NCBI GenBank assembly: GCA_002413355.1
Contig: DHWV01000028.1
Coordinates: 1 to 25,553, forward strand
Origin: Desulfobulbaceae bacterium UBA5173
GTDB taxonomy: Bacteria > Desulfobacterota > Desulfobulbia > Desulfobulbales > Desulfobulbaceae
Length of the DNA: 25,553 nt
Reading direction: 5' to 3'
Part shown: piece after piece, positions 14,175-22,409 of the stretch
Numbering within the stretch: position 1 is the stretch's first letter
How the letters are laid out: the number at the start of each line of letters is the position of its first letter
Translations under genes and position numbers: made by a program
Notes under the pieces: model-generated
Databases searched by the model: none
Seen by the model: only the letters and a program-made list of their open reading frames with translations
Told to the model about the DNA's origin: nothing

Positions 14175-15899
14175 ATGCCAACACAACAAGTCCCGCAGAC
14201 TGTCATCGGCACCCTCAATCCGGTTGCCATCCTCTGCTTTTTCCTTTTTGTTCTCGCCACGCTCGGTATCACCTTCTGGGCCGCGAAAAAAACCAAGACC
14301 GCCAGCCAGTTCTATGCGGCGGGCGGCGGCATCACCGGCTTTCAGAACGGCTTGGCCTTGGCGGGCGATTATATGAGCGCGGCCTCGTTTCTTGGCATCG
14401 CCGGTCTGGTCTCCACCAAGGGGTATGATGGTCTGATTTATTCTGTCGGTTGGCTGGTCGGCTGGCCCATCGTCATGTTTTTGATCTCCGAGCCATTGAG
14501 GAACTTGGGCAAGTTCACCTTTTCGGACGTGGTTGCCTTCCGCCTCAAGCAAAAGCCGATCAAAACCGCCGCCGCTATGGGGTCGTTGGTCACTGTCCTG
14601 TTTTACCTGACGGCGCAGATGGTTGGCGCGGGCACGCTGATCAAATTGATGTTCGGCCTGCCCTACGAATCGGCCCTGTTCATCGTCGGCGGCTTAATGA
14701 TCTCCTACGTGCTTTTCGGCGGAATGCTCGCCACGACGTGGGTGCAGATCATCAAGGCTGTGCTGCTTTTGGGCGGCGCGACCCTGCTGGTGATCCTGAC
14801 CTTGAGCCAGGTGGGCTGGAGCTACGGTGAGCTGTTTCAGCGAGCAGCGACCAAATACACTCCCCAGTTTTTGGAGCCGGGTGGTCTGGTCTCCAATCCG
14901 CTTGATGCTTTCTCGCTGGGCCTCGCCCTGATGTTCGGCACCGCCGGCCTGCCGCACATCCTGATGCGTTTTTACACAGTGCCAGATGCCCGTGAGGCCC
15001 GTAAATCGGTGTTTTATGCCACCGGCTTCATCGGCTATTTCTACATCCTGACCGTGACAATCGGCTTTGGCGCAGCAGTGTTGGTGGGCAAAGACATCAT
15101 TATGGCCATTGACAAGGGCGGCAACATGGCGGCCATGATTTTGGCGGAGAATCTCGGCGGCAGCCTGCTGCTGGGCTTTTTGGCCGCAGTCGCCTTCGCC
15201 ACCATTTTGGCTGTTGTCGCTGGTCTGACCTTAGCCGGAGCTTCCGCGCTCTCCCATGACCTCTATGTTGGCGTGTTCCGCAGCGGCAGAGCGAATGAGA
15301 AAGAAGAGATGAAGGTGGCCAAGGCTGCCACGATTGGCTTGGGCATCACGGCAGTGCTGCTGGGCCTTCTCTTCAAGGGGCAAAATGTGGCCTTCATGGT
15401 TGGCTTGGCCTTTGCCGTGGCCGCCAGTGCTAACTTCCCGGCCCTGCTGCTGTCCATCGTCTGGAAACGGTTCACCACCGCAGGCGCAGTGACCAGCATT
15501 TTTACCGGCATGATTGTGGCAGTGACGCTGATTCTGCTGTCGCCGACCGTGTATGTGGATGTCATGCAGGCTGGGCCGAAGAAGGCACAAACTGCTGCTG
15601 AAGAGAAAGTGACTGATATCGAGAAAGCACTCAAAGCAGCCGATATCACCCCCGCAGACAAGACAGCTAAAGAGGCCGAGCTGACCGCAGCCAAAGCGGA
15701 AGCCGCCAACAAGAAGGCAGCGGTGAAACCCGCACCTTTCCCGATGAAGAATCCCGGTGTGTTCTCAATGGGCTTGTCCTTCCTGCTGGGCATTCTGGTC
15801 TCCCTGATGAAGCGGGAGAAAGAGGCTGAAGAGCTGTTCGAGTCCGAGAAGATCAGGACGTATATCGGCATCGGCGCGGAGGGTGCAAGCAAGCACTGA
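14175..15899 (+). CDS. actP: Sodium:solute symporter, ActP (cation/acetate symporter) type
   Basis: An inner-membrane SSS-family transporter of 574 residues with about 13 hydrophobic helices, likely importing acetate or a similar small carboxylate with Na+. Family features include the SQFYAAGGGITGFQNGLALAGDYMSAASFLG segment near the N-terminus, GTAGLPHILMRFYTVPDAREARKS in the middle and ANFPALLLSIVWKRFTTAG late. An Ala/Lys/Glu-rich soluble insert of about 55 residues (roughly 465-520, starting AGPKKAQTAAEEKVTD) lies before the last helix and is predicted to form a coiled coil; E. coli ActP lacks it, to my recollection. The ATG at 14175 has AAGGG nine bases upstream; a TTG three codons earlier overlaps the DUF485 stop. 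A strong terminator follows. The exact substrate is inferred. Confidence 0.93.
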   Translation: MPTQQVPQTVIGTLNPVAILCFFLFVLATLGITFWAAKKTKTASQFYAAGGGITGFQNGLALAGDYMSAASFLGIAGLVSTKGYDGLIYSVGWLVGWPIVMFLISEPLRNLGKFTFSDVVAFRLKQKPIKTAAAMGSLVTVLFYLTAQMVGAGTLIKLMFGLPYESALFIVGGLMISYVLFGGMLATTWVQIIKAVLLLGGATLLVILTLSQVGWSYGELFQRAATKYTPQFLEPGGLVSNPLDAFSLGLALMFGTAGLPHILMRFYTVPDAREARKSVFYATGFIGYFYILTVTIGFGAAVLVGKDIIMAIDKGGNMAAMILAENLGGSLLLGFLAAVAFATILAVVAGLTLAGASALSHDLYVGVFRSGRANEKEEMKVAKAATIGLGITAVLLGLLFKGQNVAFMVGLAFAVAASANFPALLLSIVWKRFTTAGAVTSIFTGMIVAVTLILLSPTVYVDVMQAGPKKAQTAAEEKVTDIEKALKAADITPADKTAKEAELTAAKAEAANKKAAVKPAPFPMKNPGVFSMGLSFLLGILVSLMKREKEAEELFESEKIRTYIGIGAEGASKH

Positions 15900-15917
15900 T
15901 GTGAACAAAGCTAAATG

Positions 15918-15958
15918 AAACAAGCCGGACAGAGCAAATCTGTCCGGCTTGTTTTTTT
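15918..15958 (+). terminator. Strong intrinsic terminator after actP, probably bidirectional
   Basis: A perfect 13-bp stem, CAAGCCGGACAGA / TCTGTCCGGCTTG, with a GCAAA loop (16 bp if the flanking AAA/TTT pairs) is followed by a run of seven T. It lies 18 bp after the actP stop. On the opposite strand the stem is followed by TTTCATTT, so it may also stop transcription from the surface-polysaccharide operon, which converges from the right. Confidence 0.92.
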
Positions 15959-15984
15959 GTGCCTTAGAAATTAAACTGATTGAT

Positions 15985-16785
15985 TTATAATGTATACCCA
16001 AATTTTTCTATATGAGGTTTCCAGAAATCTATATCATAACGCCACCAAGCATGACAACCAAAAGGGAGCGTGTTGTTATTAAGTTTGAAAAAATATTTTG
16101 GTTGAACTTCCATGCTAAATTGCGCCGCAATTTTCCAATCAGGTATTTTAAACCAAGTAAAATTTATCCCGGCGATATCACCCCAAAAAATATCTTCATT
16201 CGCATGAAACGTATTGAACAAAAAAAACGTATTATCTCGTAAGAAAGAAGGGCAACGCAGCCGCCCCTTGCTGTTAGCAAGAAATTCTTTTTTTTTGATT
16301 CTGCTGAATGAAAAAAGCACTCTCAAATGATCAGAAACGCATCGTAAAGAAAAACCCCCGTTGCCAACGCCAATAATTTCACTTCCATATTGTGCGGAAT
16401 CGTAACCTTGCAGCCAAGGTGCCCCTATGTAAGAATATTCAGCATCAATCCAGCGTTTAATATCATCTTGAAAAACAAAACAATCTAGCTGATGAATCAG
16501 AATATATTTATACGATACAAATTGCATGTAAAACCGAATAGAAACAAGCAGCTCGCTGTATCGTTCTGTGTTTGCAAAATATTCTTCATTGAAATTAATT
16601 ATCTTGTAATTGATACAATTTTTATCGAGAATGATAACAAATTCTGTTAAATCAAGTTTTTTGAATGTAATTATATAGAAAAAATATTTTTTTAAAACTG
16701 AACAACATTGCAAAAAAGAAATATATTCATATTCCGTCATATTTTTTTTCCATACAGGAATAACTATAGCGACATGATTACTCAT
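15985..16785 (-). CDS. DUF5672 domain protein (glycosyltransferase-associated)
   Basis: A 266-residue protein matching the DUF5672 pattern: IPVWKKN near the start, ILIHQLDCFVF (95-105), YIGAPWLQG (119-127), VGNGGFSLR (140-148), a later NEDIFWG and the terminal LPFGCHAWWRYD. The fold and the LDCF...GNGGFSLR...EDIFW series resemble GT-A-type transferases that add a sugar during surface-polysaccharide assembly, but the activity is not established. The chosen ATG at 16785 follows the FkbM gene by 7 bp, with AAAGAG upstream overlapping that gene's stop; an in-frame extension into the FkbM gene is rejected. It is AT-rich like its neighbours and is the last gene of the polysaccharide operon, ending about 27 bp before the convergent terminator. 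Confidence 0.8.
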   Translation of the reverse strand: MSNHVAIVIPVWKKNMTEYEYISFLQCCSVLKKYFFYIITFKKLDLTEFVIILDKNCINYKIINFNEEYFANTERYSELLVSIRFYMQFVSYKYILIHQLDCFVFQDDIKRWIDAEYSYIGAPWLQGYDSAQYGSEIIGVGNGGFSLRCVSDHLRVLFSFSRIKKKEFLANSKGRLRCPSFLRDNTFFLFNTFHANEDIFWGDIAGINFTWFKIPDWKIAAQFSMEVQPKYFFKLNNNTLPFGCHAWWRYDIDFWKPHIEKFGYTL

Positions 16786-16792
16786 CCCATGA

Positions 16793-17572
16793 TTACTCTT
16801 TGTAGAAAAATAAATTAAGCTGCAAGTCCATACCAACTATGCAATCATTGTCTATAAACGGATGAGTTCTTTTGAAAGATTCATGAATGTGATACCTGTA
16901 CCCTAAGTCAAAAAATAATTTTAATATATTATGAAGTTCTTGCCTTCTTCTACTCCTTGAATGATATTCGATAAATATATACTTGCATTTTTCAATATTT
17001 TTTCCACAATCAAATAAGACATCATGCTCCGCACCTTCAATATCTACTTTAAGAAAATCTATAGCATTGAAAGATTCTAATAGCTCCTTTAAACGGCAGG
17101 AAGCGACAGGAATGATTTTTTCTTGATCTCCATGTTCCGTTATGCAACCAGAATGCCCGCCTTCAGTTAGAAAATTTACTCCTGAATTGTTTACCCACAC
17201 CGCCTCTTGGCGAATATCAATATGTTTAAATGAAAAATTCAAAATATTTTGCGAAAGCATTTTAAATAATACAGGATCTGGCTCAAAAGCGATAATTATA
17301 GCTTCAGGATAAAGACGCTTGAAATATATAACACTAATTCCAATATTTGCGCCACAGTCAATAATGACAGGGCACTCAGATTTAGTTTGAAATTTATAAA
17401 TTTCTTTATCTATAATTTCATGAAGATCACCAAGCAATGTGCAGGCATCGTTTATAATAATTTCTGTTCCAAAGATAACGGTCTTTGTCTGGTGATATCG
17501 CGCAAGATTACGCAATCGCTTTTCTTCTTTTGAATAAAGACAAATGTCTTTGTTTGACTTAAAAAAAAACAT
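16793..17572 (-). CDS. FkbM-family SAM-dependent methyltransferase
   Basis: The 259-residue protein has a class I methyltransferase core: the SAM loop VIIDCGANIGISVIYFKRLYP (69-89), the acidic end of strand 2 in AFEPDPVLFKML (E97), and DFLKVDIEGAEHDVL, the FkbM signature. Family members O-methylate sugars and other hydroxyls; in a polysaccharide operon the likely substrate is a sugar of the exported glycan, possibly as chain-end capping. The ATG at 17572 directly follows the upstream stop codon and has a perfect AGGAGGTG ribosome-binding site, so expression may be high. Nine T residues follow the ATG. The gene is strongly AT-rich, in keeping with horizontal acquisition of the island. Confidence 0.88.
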   Translation of the reverse strand: MFFFKSNKDICLYSKEEKRLRNLARYHQTKTVIFGTEIIINDACTLLGDLHEIIDKEIYKFQTKSECPVIIDCGANIGISVIYFKRLYPEAIIIAFEPDPVLFKMLSQNILNFSFKHIDIRQEAVWVNNSGVNFLTEGGHSGCITEHGDQEKIIPVASCRLKELLESFNAIDFLKVDIEGAEHDVLFDCGKNIEKCKYIFIEYHSRSRRRQELHNILKLFFDLGYRYHIHESFKRTHPFIDNDCIVGMDLQLNLFFYKE

Positions 17573-18460
17573 TCATACACCTCCTGTGTGAAATAATTTA
17601 ATACATTTTAAATAGTTTGGCGTGAATACTAATCGCCACAACAGCAGATTCATTTTTATTCTTGACATAAGATATTCAGCACCTAACTCTCTGCGGGCTA
17701 TACCATATTGTTTTTCTATATTAGAATCTGAAATTGAATAATATTTTCTATTCTCTTTATCAAAGAGACCAAAGCTCTCTCTGAAACTTTCAGAAAAATT
17801 TTCATCTTCTGATTTTATCATGTTAACTTTTGGTCCATACAAATGAACTTTACATCCCATTGCAGAACCATAATGCATGGCTGTTGACCATTCATTAGTA
17901 AGTAAAAATTTTTTATCGCTAACATTTTTTATAAAATTATACAGAAAAATACTATCGCAAGGGTCATCTCCATTGCAAATGGTATCAAATCCGTATTTCA
18001 AAAACAATAAATCTGTACCATTTTTCTTATCGTTATGATACAAGCAAACCACTATAGGTTTGTATTCATCTGGAAGTTCGTTGAGCATGTCGCAATATTT
18101 CTTCACATCAAGATGCAAGTTTATTTTCTCGGTTGAGTGAAATGGAAAAACAATAGATCCATTTTTAGGACTGAAATGTTCTGACTTATAATGATTGTTT
18201 TTTAAGCAATATAAAAAAGGTGAGCCGACAATTCTGTAATTTATAAAAGAAAATTTATCTTTAAATTTTCTTGCAATTTCTGGTGCCCAATACCAATTCT
18301 CTGGCGCATCTACACGAGCATCATGCAAAGCGGGTTTCATTGCCCAGCCATGCTGAATACAGACAGGAAGGGGTAGAAAATATGGAAATCGAGAATATTT
18401 TCTTAAAATATCTCCATGCCCATAAAATCTATTTCCTGGATAGAATTCTCGAACCATCAT
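17573..18460 (-). CDS. Unrecognised glycosyltransferase-like protein of the pse cluster
   Basis: I do not recognise a family with confidence. The 295-residue product has no signal peptide or obvious membrane helix. It shows VCIQHGWAMKPALHDA (34-49), IVFPFHSTEKINLHLDVKKYC, a beta-strand-like PIVVCLYHNDKKNG, and LLTNEWSTAMHYGSAMGCKVHLYGPK. The last resembles the C-terminal nucleotide-binding half of GT-B glycosyltransferases, where a [ST]xxx...ALxxGxxVxxxG pattern recurs. It lies immediately after pseI, where clusters often carry the transferase that uses CMP-pseudaminic acid, so a Pse-transferase role is a reasonable guess only. The ATG at 18460 overlaps the pseI TGA; another ATG follows directly. 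It is AT-rich. It lacks the N-terminal motif expected of PseG. Confidence 0.6.
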   Translation of the reverse strand: MMVREFYPGNRFYGHGDILRKYSRFPYFLPLPVCIQHGWAMKPALHDARVDAPENWYWAPEIARKFKDKFSFINYRIVGSPFLYCLKNNHYKSEHFSPKNGSIVFPFHSTEKINLHLDVKKYCDMLNELPDEYKPIVVCLYHNDKKNGTDLLFLKYGFDTICNGDDPCDSIFLYNFIKNVSDKKFLLTNEWSTAMHYGSAMGCKVHLYGPKVNMIKSEDENFSESFRESFGLFDKENRKYYSISDSNIEKQYGIARRELGAEYLMSRIKMNLLLWRLVFTPNYLKCIKLFHTGGV

Positions 18461-19506
18461 CAAATGATATCCAAAGAAACTGCTGTCCCGCGATTTAAAT
18501 CCTTTTTTGCGACTCTTCCTGTAATTAATTCGATATATTTAGGAGCTATGCCATACCCTGGCCTTATCGCCCTGACATTTTTATTTGTAATTTTCTCTCC
18601 TTTCTTTATATCCTGAACAACATAAAGAGATCTCCTGTATGCCAATGATTTTTTTTCATTTTTCTCTGCACCATATTTTATTGCTCCAAGAGATTGCCAT
18701 GCACGTTTCGTTTCCTGAACGAGCAGCTTCATCTCATCTGGTTCCATAGAAAAAGCAGAATCCACTCCGCCTTCAGCGCGATTAAGCGTGAGATGTTTTT
18801 CAATTACTGTTGCACCCAGAGCAACTGAGCAGACTGCCGCCCCCATTCCCATCGTGTGATCTGACAACCCTATTTCACAATTAAATAATTCCCTCATATG
18901 ATGGATTGTTCTAAGATTAGTCTCTTTAGGTGATGCCGGATATGTGCTAGTGCATTTCAGTAAAACAATATCTTCTGCGCCAGCTTCACGGGCAGTTTTC
19001 ACCGCTTCATCCAATTCAGCGACGGTCGCCATGCCAGTGGAGATCATCACTGGTTTCCCTGTGGCAGCAACTTTGCGAATCAAGGGAATGTCTGTATTTT
19101 CAAAAGATGCTATTTTATAGCATGGCGTATTTAGCTGTTCAAGAAAATCAACGGCTGTCTCGTCAAAAGGAGTGCTGAAGGCCATAATACCCAGTTCATG
19201 CGCCCGGTTGAATATAGGCCCATGCCATTCCCACGGAGTATGCGCTTCTTCATACAGCTCATACAAAGATTTTCCATTCCATAAGCTATCAATGTCGTTG
19301 ATAAAAAAATCACTTTTTTCTATATCAATAGTCATTGTGTCAGCAGTGTATGTTTGCAATTTGATGGCATGAGCACCTGCTGCTGCCGCTGCTTCAACGA
19401 TTTTTAGTGCCATCGCTATTGATTTGTTGTGATTTCCAGACATTTCTGCAATAATAAATGGAGGATGCTCTGCTCCAATAGTATATTTTCCTATCTGAAC
19501 GCTCAT
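18460..19506 (-). CDS. pseI: Pseudaminic acid synthase (PseI, NeuB family)
   Basis: Condenses 2,4-diacetamido-2,4,6-trideoxy-L-altrose with phosphoenolpyruvate to give pseudaminic acid. The 348-residue protein has the NeuB-type barrel followed by a C-terminal SAF (antifreeze-like) domain (about 285-348, RRSLYVVQDIKKGEKIT...IRPGYGI). Motifs favour PseI over NeuB: FIIAEMSGNHN (17-27), KLQTYTADTMT (49-59), SLYELYEEAHTPWEWH and STPFDETAVDFLE, as well as the pse neighbours. I chose ATG 19506, where family members normally start; a TTG at 19551 has a better ribosome-binding sequence (AGGACAGG) and would add 15 residues. The stop overlaps the next gene's start. Codon and base usage is AT-rich. Confidence 0.9.
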   Translation of the reverse strand: MSVQIGKYTIGAEHPPFIIAEMSGNHNKSIAMALKIVEAAAAAGAHAIKLQTYTADTMTIDIEKSDFFINDIDSLWNGKSLYELYEEAHTPWEWHGPIFNRAHELGIMAFSTPFDETAVDFLEQLNTPCYKIASFENTDIPLIRKVAATGKPVMISTGMATVAELDEAVKTAREAGAEDIVLLKCTSTYPASPKETNLRTIHHMRELFNCEIGLSDHTMGMGAAVCSVALGATVIEKHLTLNRAEGGVDSAFSMEPDEMKLLVQETKRAWQSLGAIKYGAEKNEKKSLAYRRSLYVVQDIKKGEKITNKNVRAIRPGYGIAPKYIELITGRVAKKDLNRGTAVSLDII

Positions 19507-19564
19507 CTGTTTCTGATCACGCAGGATGTTAAAAAATGAAGATCTTTCCAAAAGTTAACCTGTC

Positions 19565-20266
19565 CTATGGTTTTCTACTGCTGATAACCCTGAACATTAA
19601 CTCAGCTTGATGCCAATCTTCTTCTGTGTCAATATCCTGAACTAAGTATCGAGGCAATATAACAGGAGCTGATGCTGGAGAATACATTATTTTTTTTTGT
19701 AAAAAAGCTTCTGCTGTTCCCCAATAAAACTGCCCGGCATCATGATATGCTGGTTCAAGATCTTGAGATCGAACAGCAATATTTTCAGGATGCATTGCTT
19801 CAATATACCCGTCTTTATTCAACAGAAGCGCACGCTGTACTGGAAATGCAAATGATGTGACGGAAAATGCAAATGATCTTCCAGTTTCCTGCAAAATATT
19901 TCTTCCTTGACACAGATAGTATTCATCGAGAAAAGGAGCTGTAGCGTAAATGCAGCAGACAAGATCAATGGCACTCTTTTCTGTATCCCGCAGCCAGCAG
20001 AGGCAATGTTTGACCACATCATTGGTGCCCGTGAAATCATCGGCCAATTCTATTGGTCGAAAAAATGGCACCTCTGCACCAAAATATTTGGCAATTTTAG
20101 CAATATCTTCATCGTCAGTTGACACAATAACTCTATCAAATAATTTACTTCGAAGAGCTGTTTCTATCGAATAGCCGATAATAGGTTTTCCAGCAAATAA
20201 TTTTATATTTTTATGCGGGATGCGCTTGCTTCCACCTCGTGCTGGTATTACGGCGATAGATTTCAT
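19565..20266 (-). CDS. pseF: Pseudaminic acid cytidylyltransferase (PseF)
   Basis: Activates pseudaminic acid to the CMP-sugar used by transferases. The 233-residue product has the CMP-sialic-acid-synthetase N-terminus AVIPARGGSKRIPHKNIK (5-22), VIVSTDDEDIAKIAKYFGA and a C-terminal VQDIDTEEDW, typical of the family. It is called PseF rather than NeuA from its place between pseC and pseI. The ATG at 20266 has GAGGAAAG directly upstream and lies 7 bp past the pseC stop; an in-frame ATG 21 bp earlier overlaps pseC and is less likely. Confidence 0.9.
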   Translation of the reverse strand: MKSIAVIPARGGSKRIPHKNIKLFAGKPIIGYSIETALRSKLFDRVIVSTDDEDIAKIAKYFGAEVPFFRPIELADDFTGTNDVVKHCLCWLRDTEKSAIDLVCCIYATAPFLDEYYLCQGRNILQETGRSFAFSVTSFAFPVQRALLLNKDGYIEAMHPENIAVRSQDLEPAYHDAGQFYWGTAEAFLQKKIMYSPASAPVILPRYLVQDIDTEEDWHQAELMFRVISSRKP

Positions 20267-20273
20267 TCTTTCC

Positions 20274-21416
20274 TCATCTGGTCGCATTCAAAACTGATGA
20301 GATGACAAAATCAATCTCTTTGTCAGAAAGGCTTGGATGTATCGGCAAAGTGATGGCATGCTGATAATATGTCTCAGCTTGCGGATAATCCCCTTGTCTG
20401 AATCCAAAATATTTCTGATAATATGGCTGCGTATGCACTGGAATATAGTGGACATGCACACCTGTGCCGCTATCTTGCAATCTGTCGAATAGTTTTCTGC
20501 GCTTCATATCTCTGCATTGCAGTACATACAGATGCCACGATGAATGTGTTCCTTGTCGCTGAAACGGAAGTTTTAGGCTGGAAATTCTTGCGAATGCTTG
20601 ATTGTATCTTTCAGCAATCTCTCTTCTGCGGCATAAAAAATGATCGATTTTTTTTGTCTGCGACAAACCAAGAGCGCACTGTAGATCAGTAATGCGGTAG
20701 TTGAATCCGAGTTCATGCTGTTCATAATACCAAGAGCCTTCGTTGCGCGTCATTTTCTGACGATCTTTTGTTATACCATGACTCCTGAGCAAAAGAAGTC
20801 GCTCGTAAAAATTTTTATTATTTGTTGTTATCATACCTCCTTCACCGGTTGTAATATGTTTGACCGGATGAAAGGAAAAAATTGTCATGTCTGAATGAGC
20901 GCAACTGCCAACTTTATGCCATTCTCCATTTACTTCGTAACTTGCACCTAATGCGTGAGCTGCATCTTCAATAACGGTTAATCTATTTTCCAAGGCAACA
21001 GCAGAAAGTTTTTCCATATCACAGGGCTGACCAGAAAAATGCACTGGAATGACCCCTTTAGTCCTCACAGAAATTTTTTCCTGTAGCCGCTCAATATCAA
21101 TGCAATAGGTATCGCTGTCAATATCTGCAAAAGATGGAATTGCACCTGCATAGACAATGCAGTTAGCTGATGCCACAAAAGTGATTGGTGAAGTGATCAC
21201 TTCGTCGCCGGGACTAAACCCGGCTGCCAAAGCAGCCAAATGCAAAGCTGCGGTGCCGCTGGAAACAGCCACAGCATATTGTGCGCCGCAATACTCCGCA
21301 ACTGCGGATTCAAAACGCTCCACTGCTGGCCCTTGTGTCAGCCAGTCAGAACGTAAAACATTGACAACTTCTTGAATATCGTCTTCAGAAATATGCTGAT
21401 GCCCGTAGGGAATCAT
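20274..21416 (-). CDS. pseC: UDP-4-amino-4,6-dideoxy-N-acetyl-beta-L-altrosamine transaminase (PseC)
   Basis: PLP-dependent DegT/DnrJ/EryC1 aminotransferase performing the second step of pseudaminic acid synthesis on the PseB product. The 380-residue protein begins MIPYGHQHISEDDIQEVVNVLRSDWLTQGP, closely matching known PseC N-termini. It has SSGTAALHLA (52-61), VIEDAAHALGASY (148-160) and the PLP lysine K186 in FSFHPVKHITTGEGG. The ATG at 21416 overlaps the pseB stop (ATGA) with AGAGG upstream, so translation is coupled to the end of pseB. It appears intact. Because pseB is frameshifted here, PseC may lack its substrate unless pseB is restored or duplicated elsewhere. Confidence 0.93.
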   Translation of the reverse strand: MIPYGHQHISEDDIQEVVNVLRSDWLTQGPAVERFESAVAEYCGAQYAVAVSSGTAALHLAALAAGFSPGDEVITSPITFVASANCIVYAGAIPSFADIDSDTYCIDIERLQEKISVRTKGVIPVHFSGQPCDMEKLSAVALENRLTVIEDAAHALGASYEVNGEWHKVGSCAHSDMTIFSFHPVKHITTGEGGMITTNNKNFYERLLLLRSHGITKDRQKMTRNEGSWYYEQHELGFNYRITDLQCALGLSQTKKIDHFLCRRREIAERYNQAFARISSLKLPFQRQGTHSSWHLYVLQCRDMKRRKLFDRLQDSGTGVHVHYIPVHTQPYYQKYFGFRQGDYPQAETYYQHAITLPIHPSLSDKEIDFVISSVLNATR

Positions 21417-22409
21417 GCCGCCTCTTCGCAATTATTGTATTCATGCAGCTCATTAATTGTCAGAAAACGGCTATTTGTTCCAGAGTTGTATTCAAAGCCT
21501 TGCTTGACAGGATCTCCTTTTTCTCCTGCGGCATTAACAGTGAACTCATTGTTGGAATTGTAAAAGGTGATGCTTGGTCGAATCACAAAATGATCACTGA
21601 ATTCCAAAGTTAGATGCGAATCATCAGCAGGACACATCATTTCATGCAATTTTTCTCCCGGACGGATTCCTATAATATTCATCTTGATTTCAGAACCGAA
21701 TGATTTCACCAGATCGGTGATTCGCATGGAAGGTATTTTGGGAACAAATATTTCCCCGCCCGTCATTCGTTTGAAACTTTTTGACACAAAATCAACGCCC
21801 TCTTGAATTGTTATCCAAAAACGGGTCATGTCGGGATGTGTAACGGGAAGACATGTCGCACCTTCAGCAAGCAGCTTTTTAAAAAATGGTACGACGGAAC
21901 CTCTGGAGCCGACCACGTTTCCATAACGCACGACCGAAAAACGGGTCGGATTTTTTCCAACCATGTTATTGGCCGCGACAAAAAGTTTATCAGAGGCCAA
22001 TTTTGTAGCACCATACAAATTAACAGGATTGGCCGCTTTGTCTGTTGAAAGGGCGATAACTTTCTGCACGTTATTGTTTATTGCCGCTCGAATGACATTC
22101 TCTGCGCCGTGTATATTTGTTTTGATGCATTCCATAGAATTATATTCAGCAGCAGGAACTTGTTTCAGCGCGGCGGCATGGATGACGTAATCTATACCTT
22201 TCATGGCCTGTTCGACACGCTCATAATCCCGTACATCACCAATGAAATAGCGCATCACTGGCGACAAAATACGTTGCGCCATTTCAAACTGCTTTAGTTC
22301 ATCACGTGAAAAAATGACGATCCTCTTAGGAGAATAATTAGCTGTCAGCATATTTTTTTCCAAATGAACCAGTACCGCCAGTGATTAGAATATTTTTATT
22401 GCCAAACAT
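21413..22409 (-). pseudogene. pseB: UDP-N-acetylglucosamine 4,6-dehydratase (PseB), frameshifted near its N-terminus
   Basis: PseB starts pseudaminic acid synthesis by dehydrating and epimerising UDP-GlcNAc. The ATG at 22409 opens a frame reading MFGNKNILITGGTGSFGKKY, the exact family N-terminus with its Rossmann glycine loop, but it hits a TAA after 23 codons (22338-22340). The rest of the protein, from about LTANYSPKRIVIFSRDELKQ to the C-terminus (21413), is open in another frame and carries TDKAANPVNLYGATK with the catalytic Y-x3-K, and VVRYGNVVGSRGS. Losing one A from the A7 run at 22353-22359 would restore an open frame. Alternatively the spacing fits loss of 8 nt just after the KKY codons. 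It is a real mutation, a slippage site or a sequencing error. Its start overlaps the wzt end by 14 bp. Confidence 0.85.

Noticed and set aside
17573..18460. PseG (UDP-sugar hydrolase) for the gene after pseI
   Set aside because: It lacks the N-terminal glycine/histidine motif expected of PseG, and its overall pattern differs.
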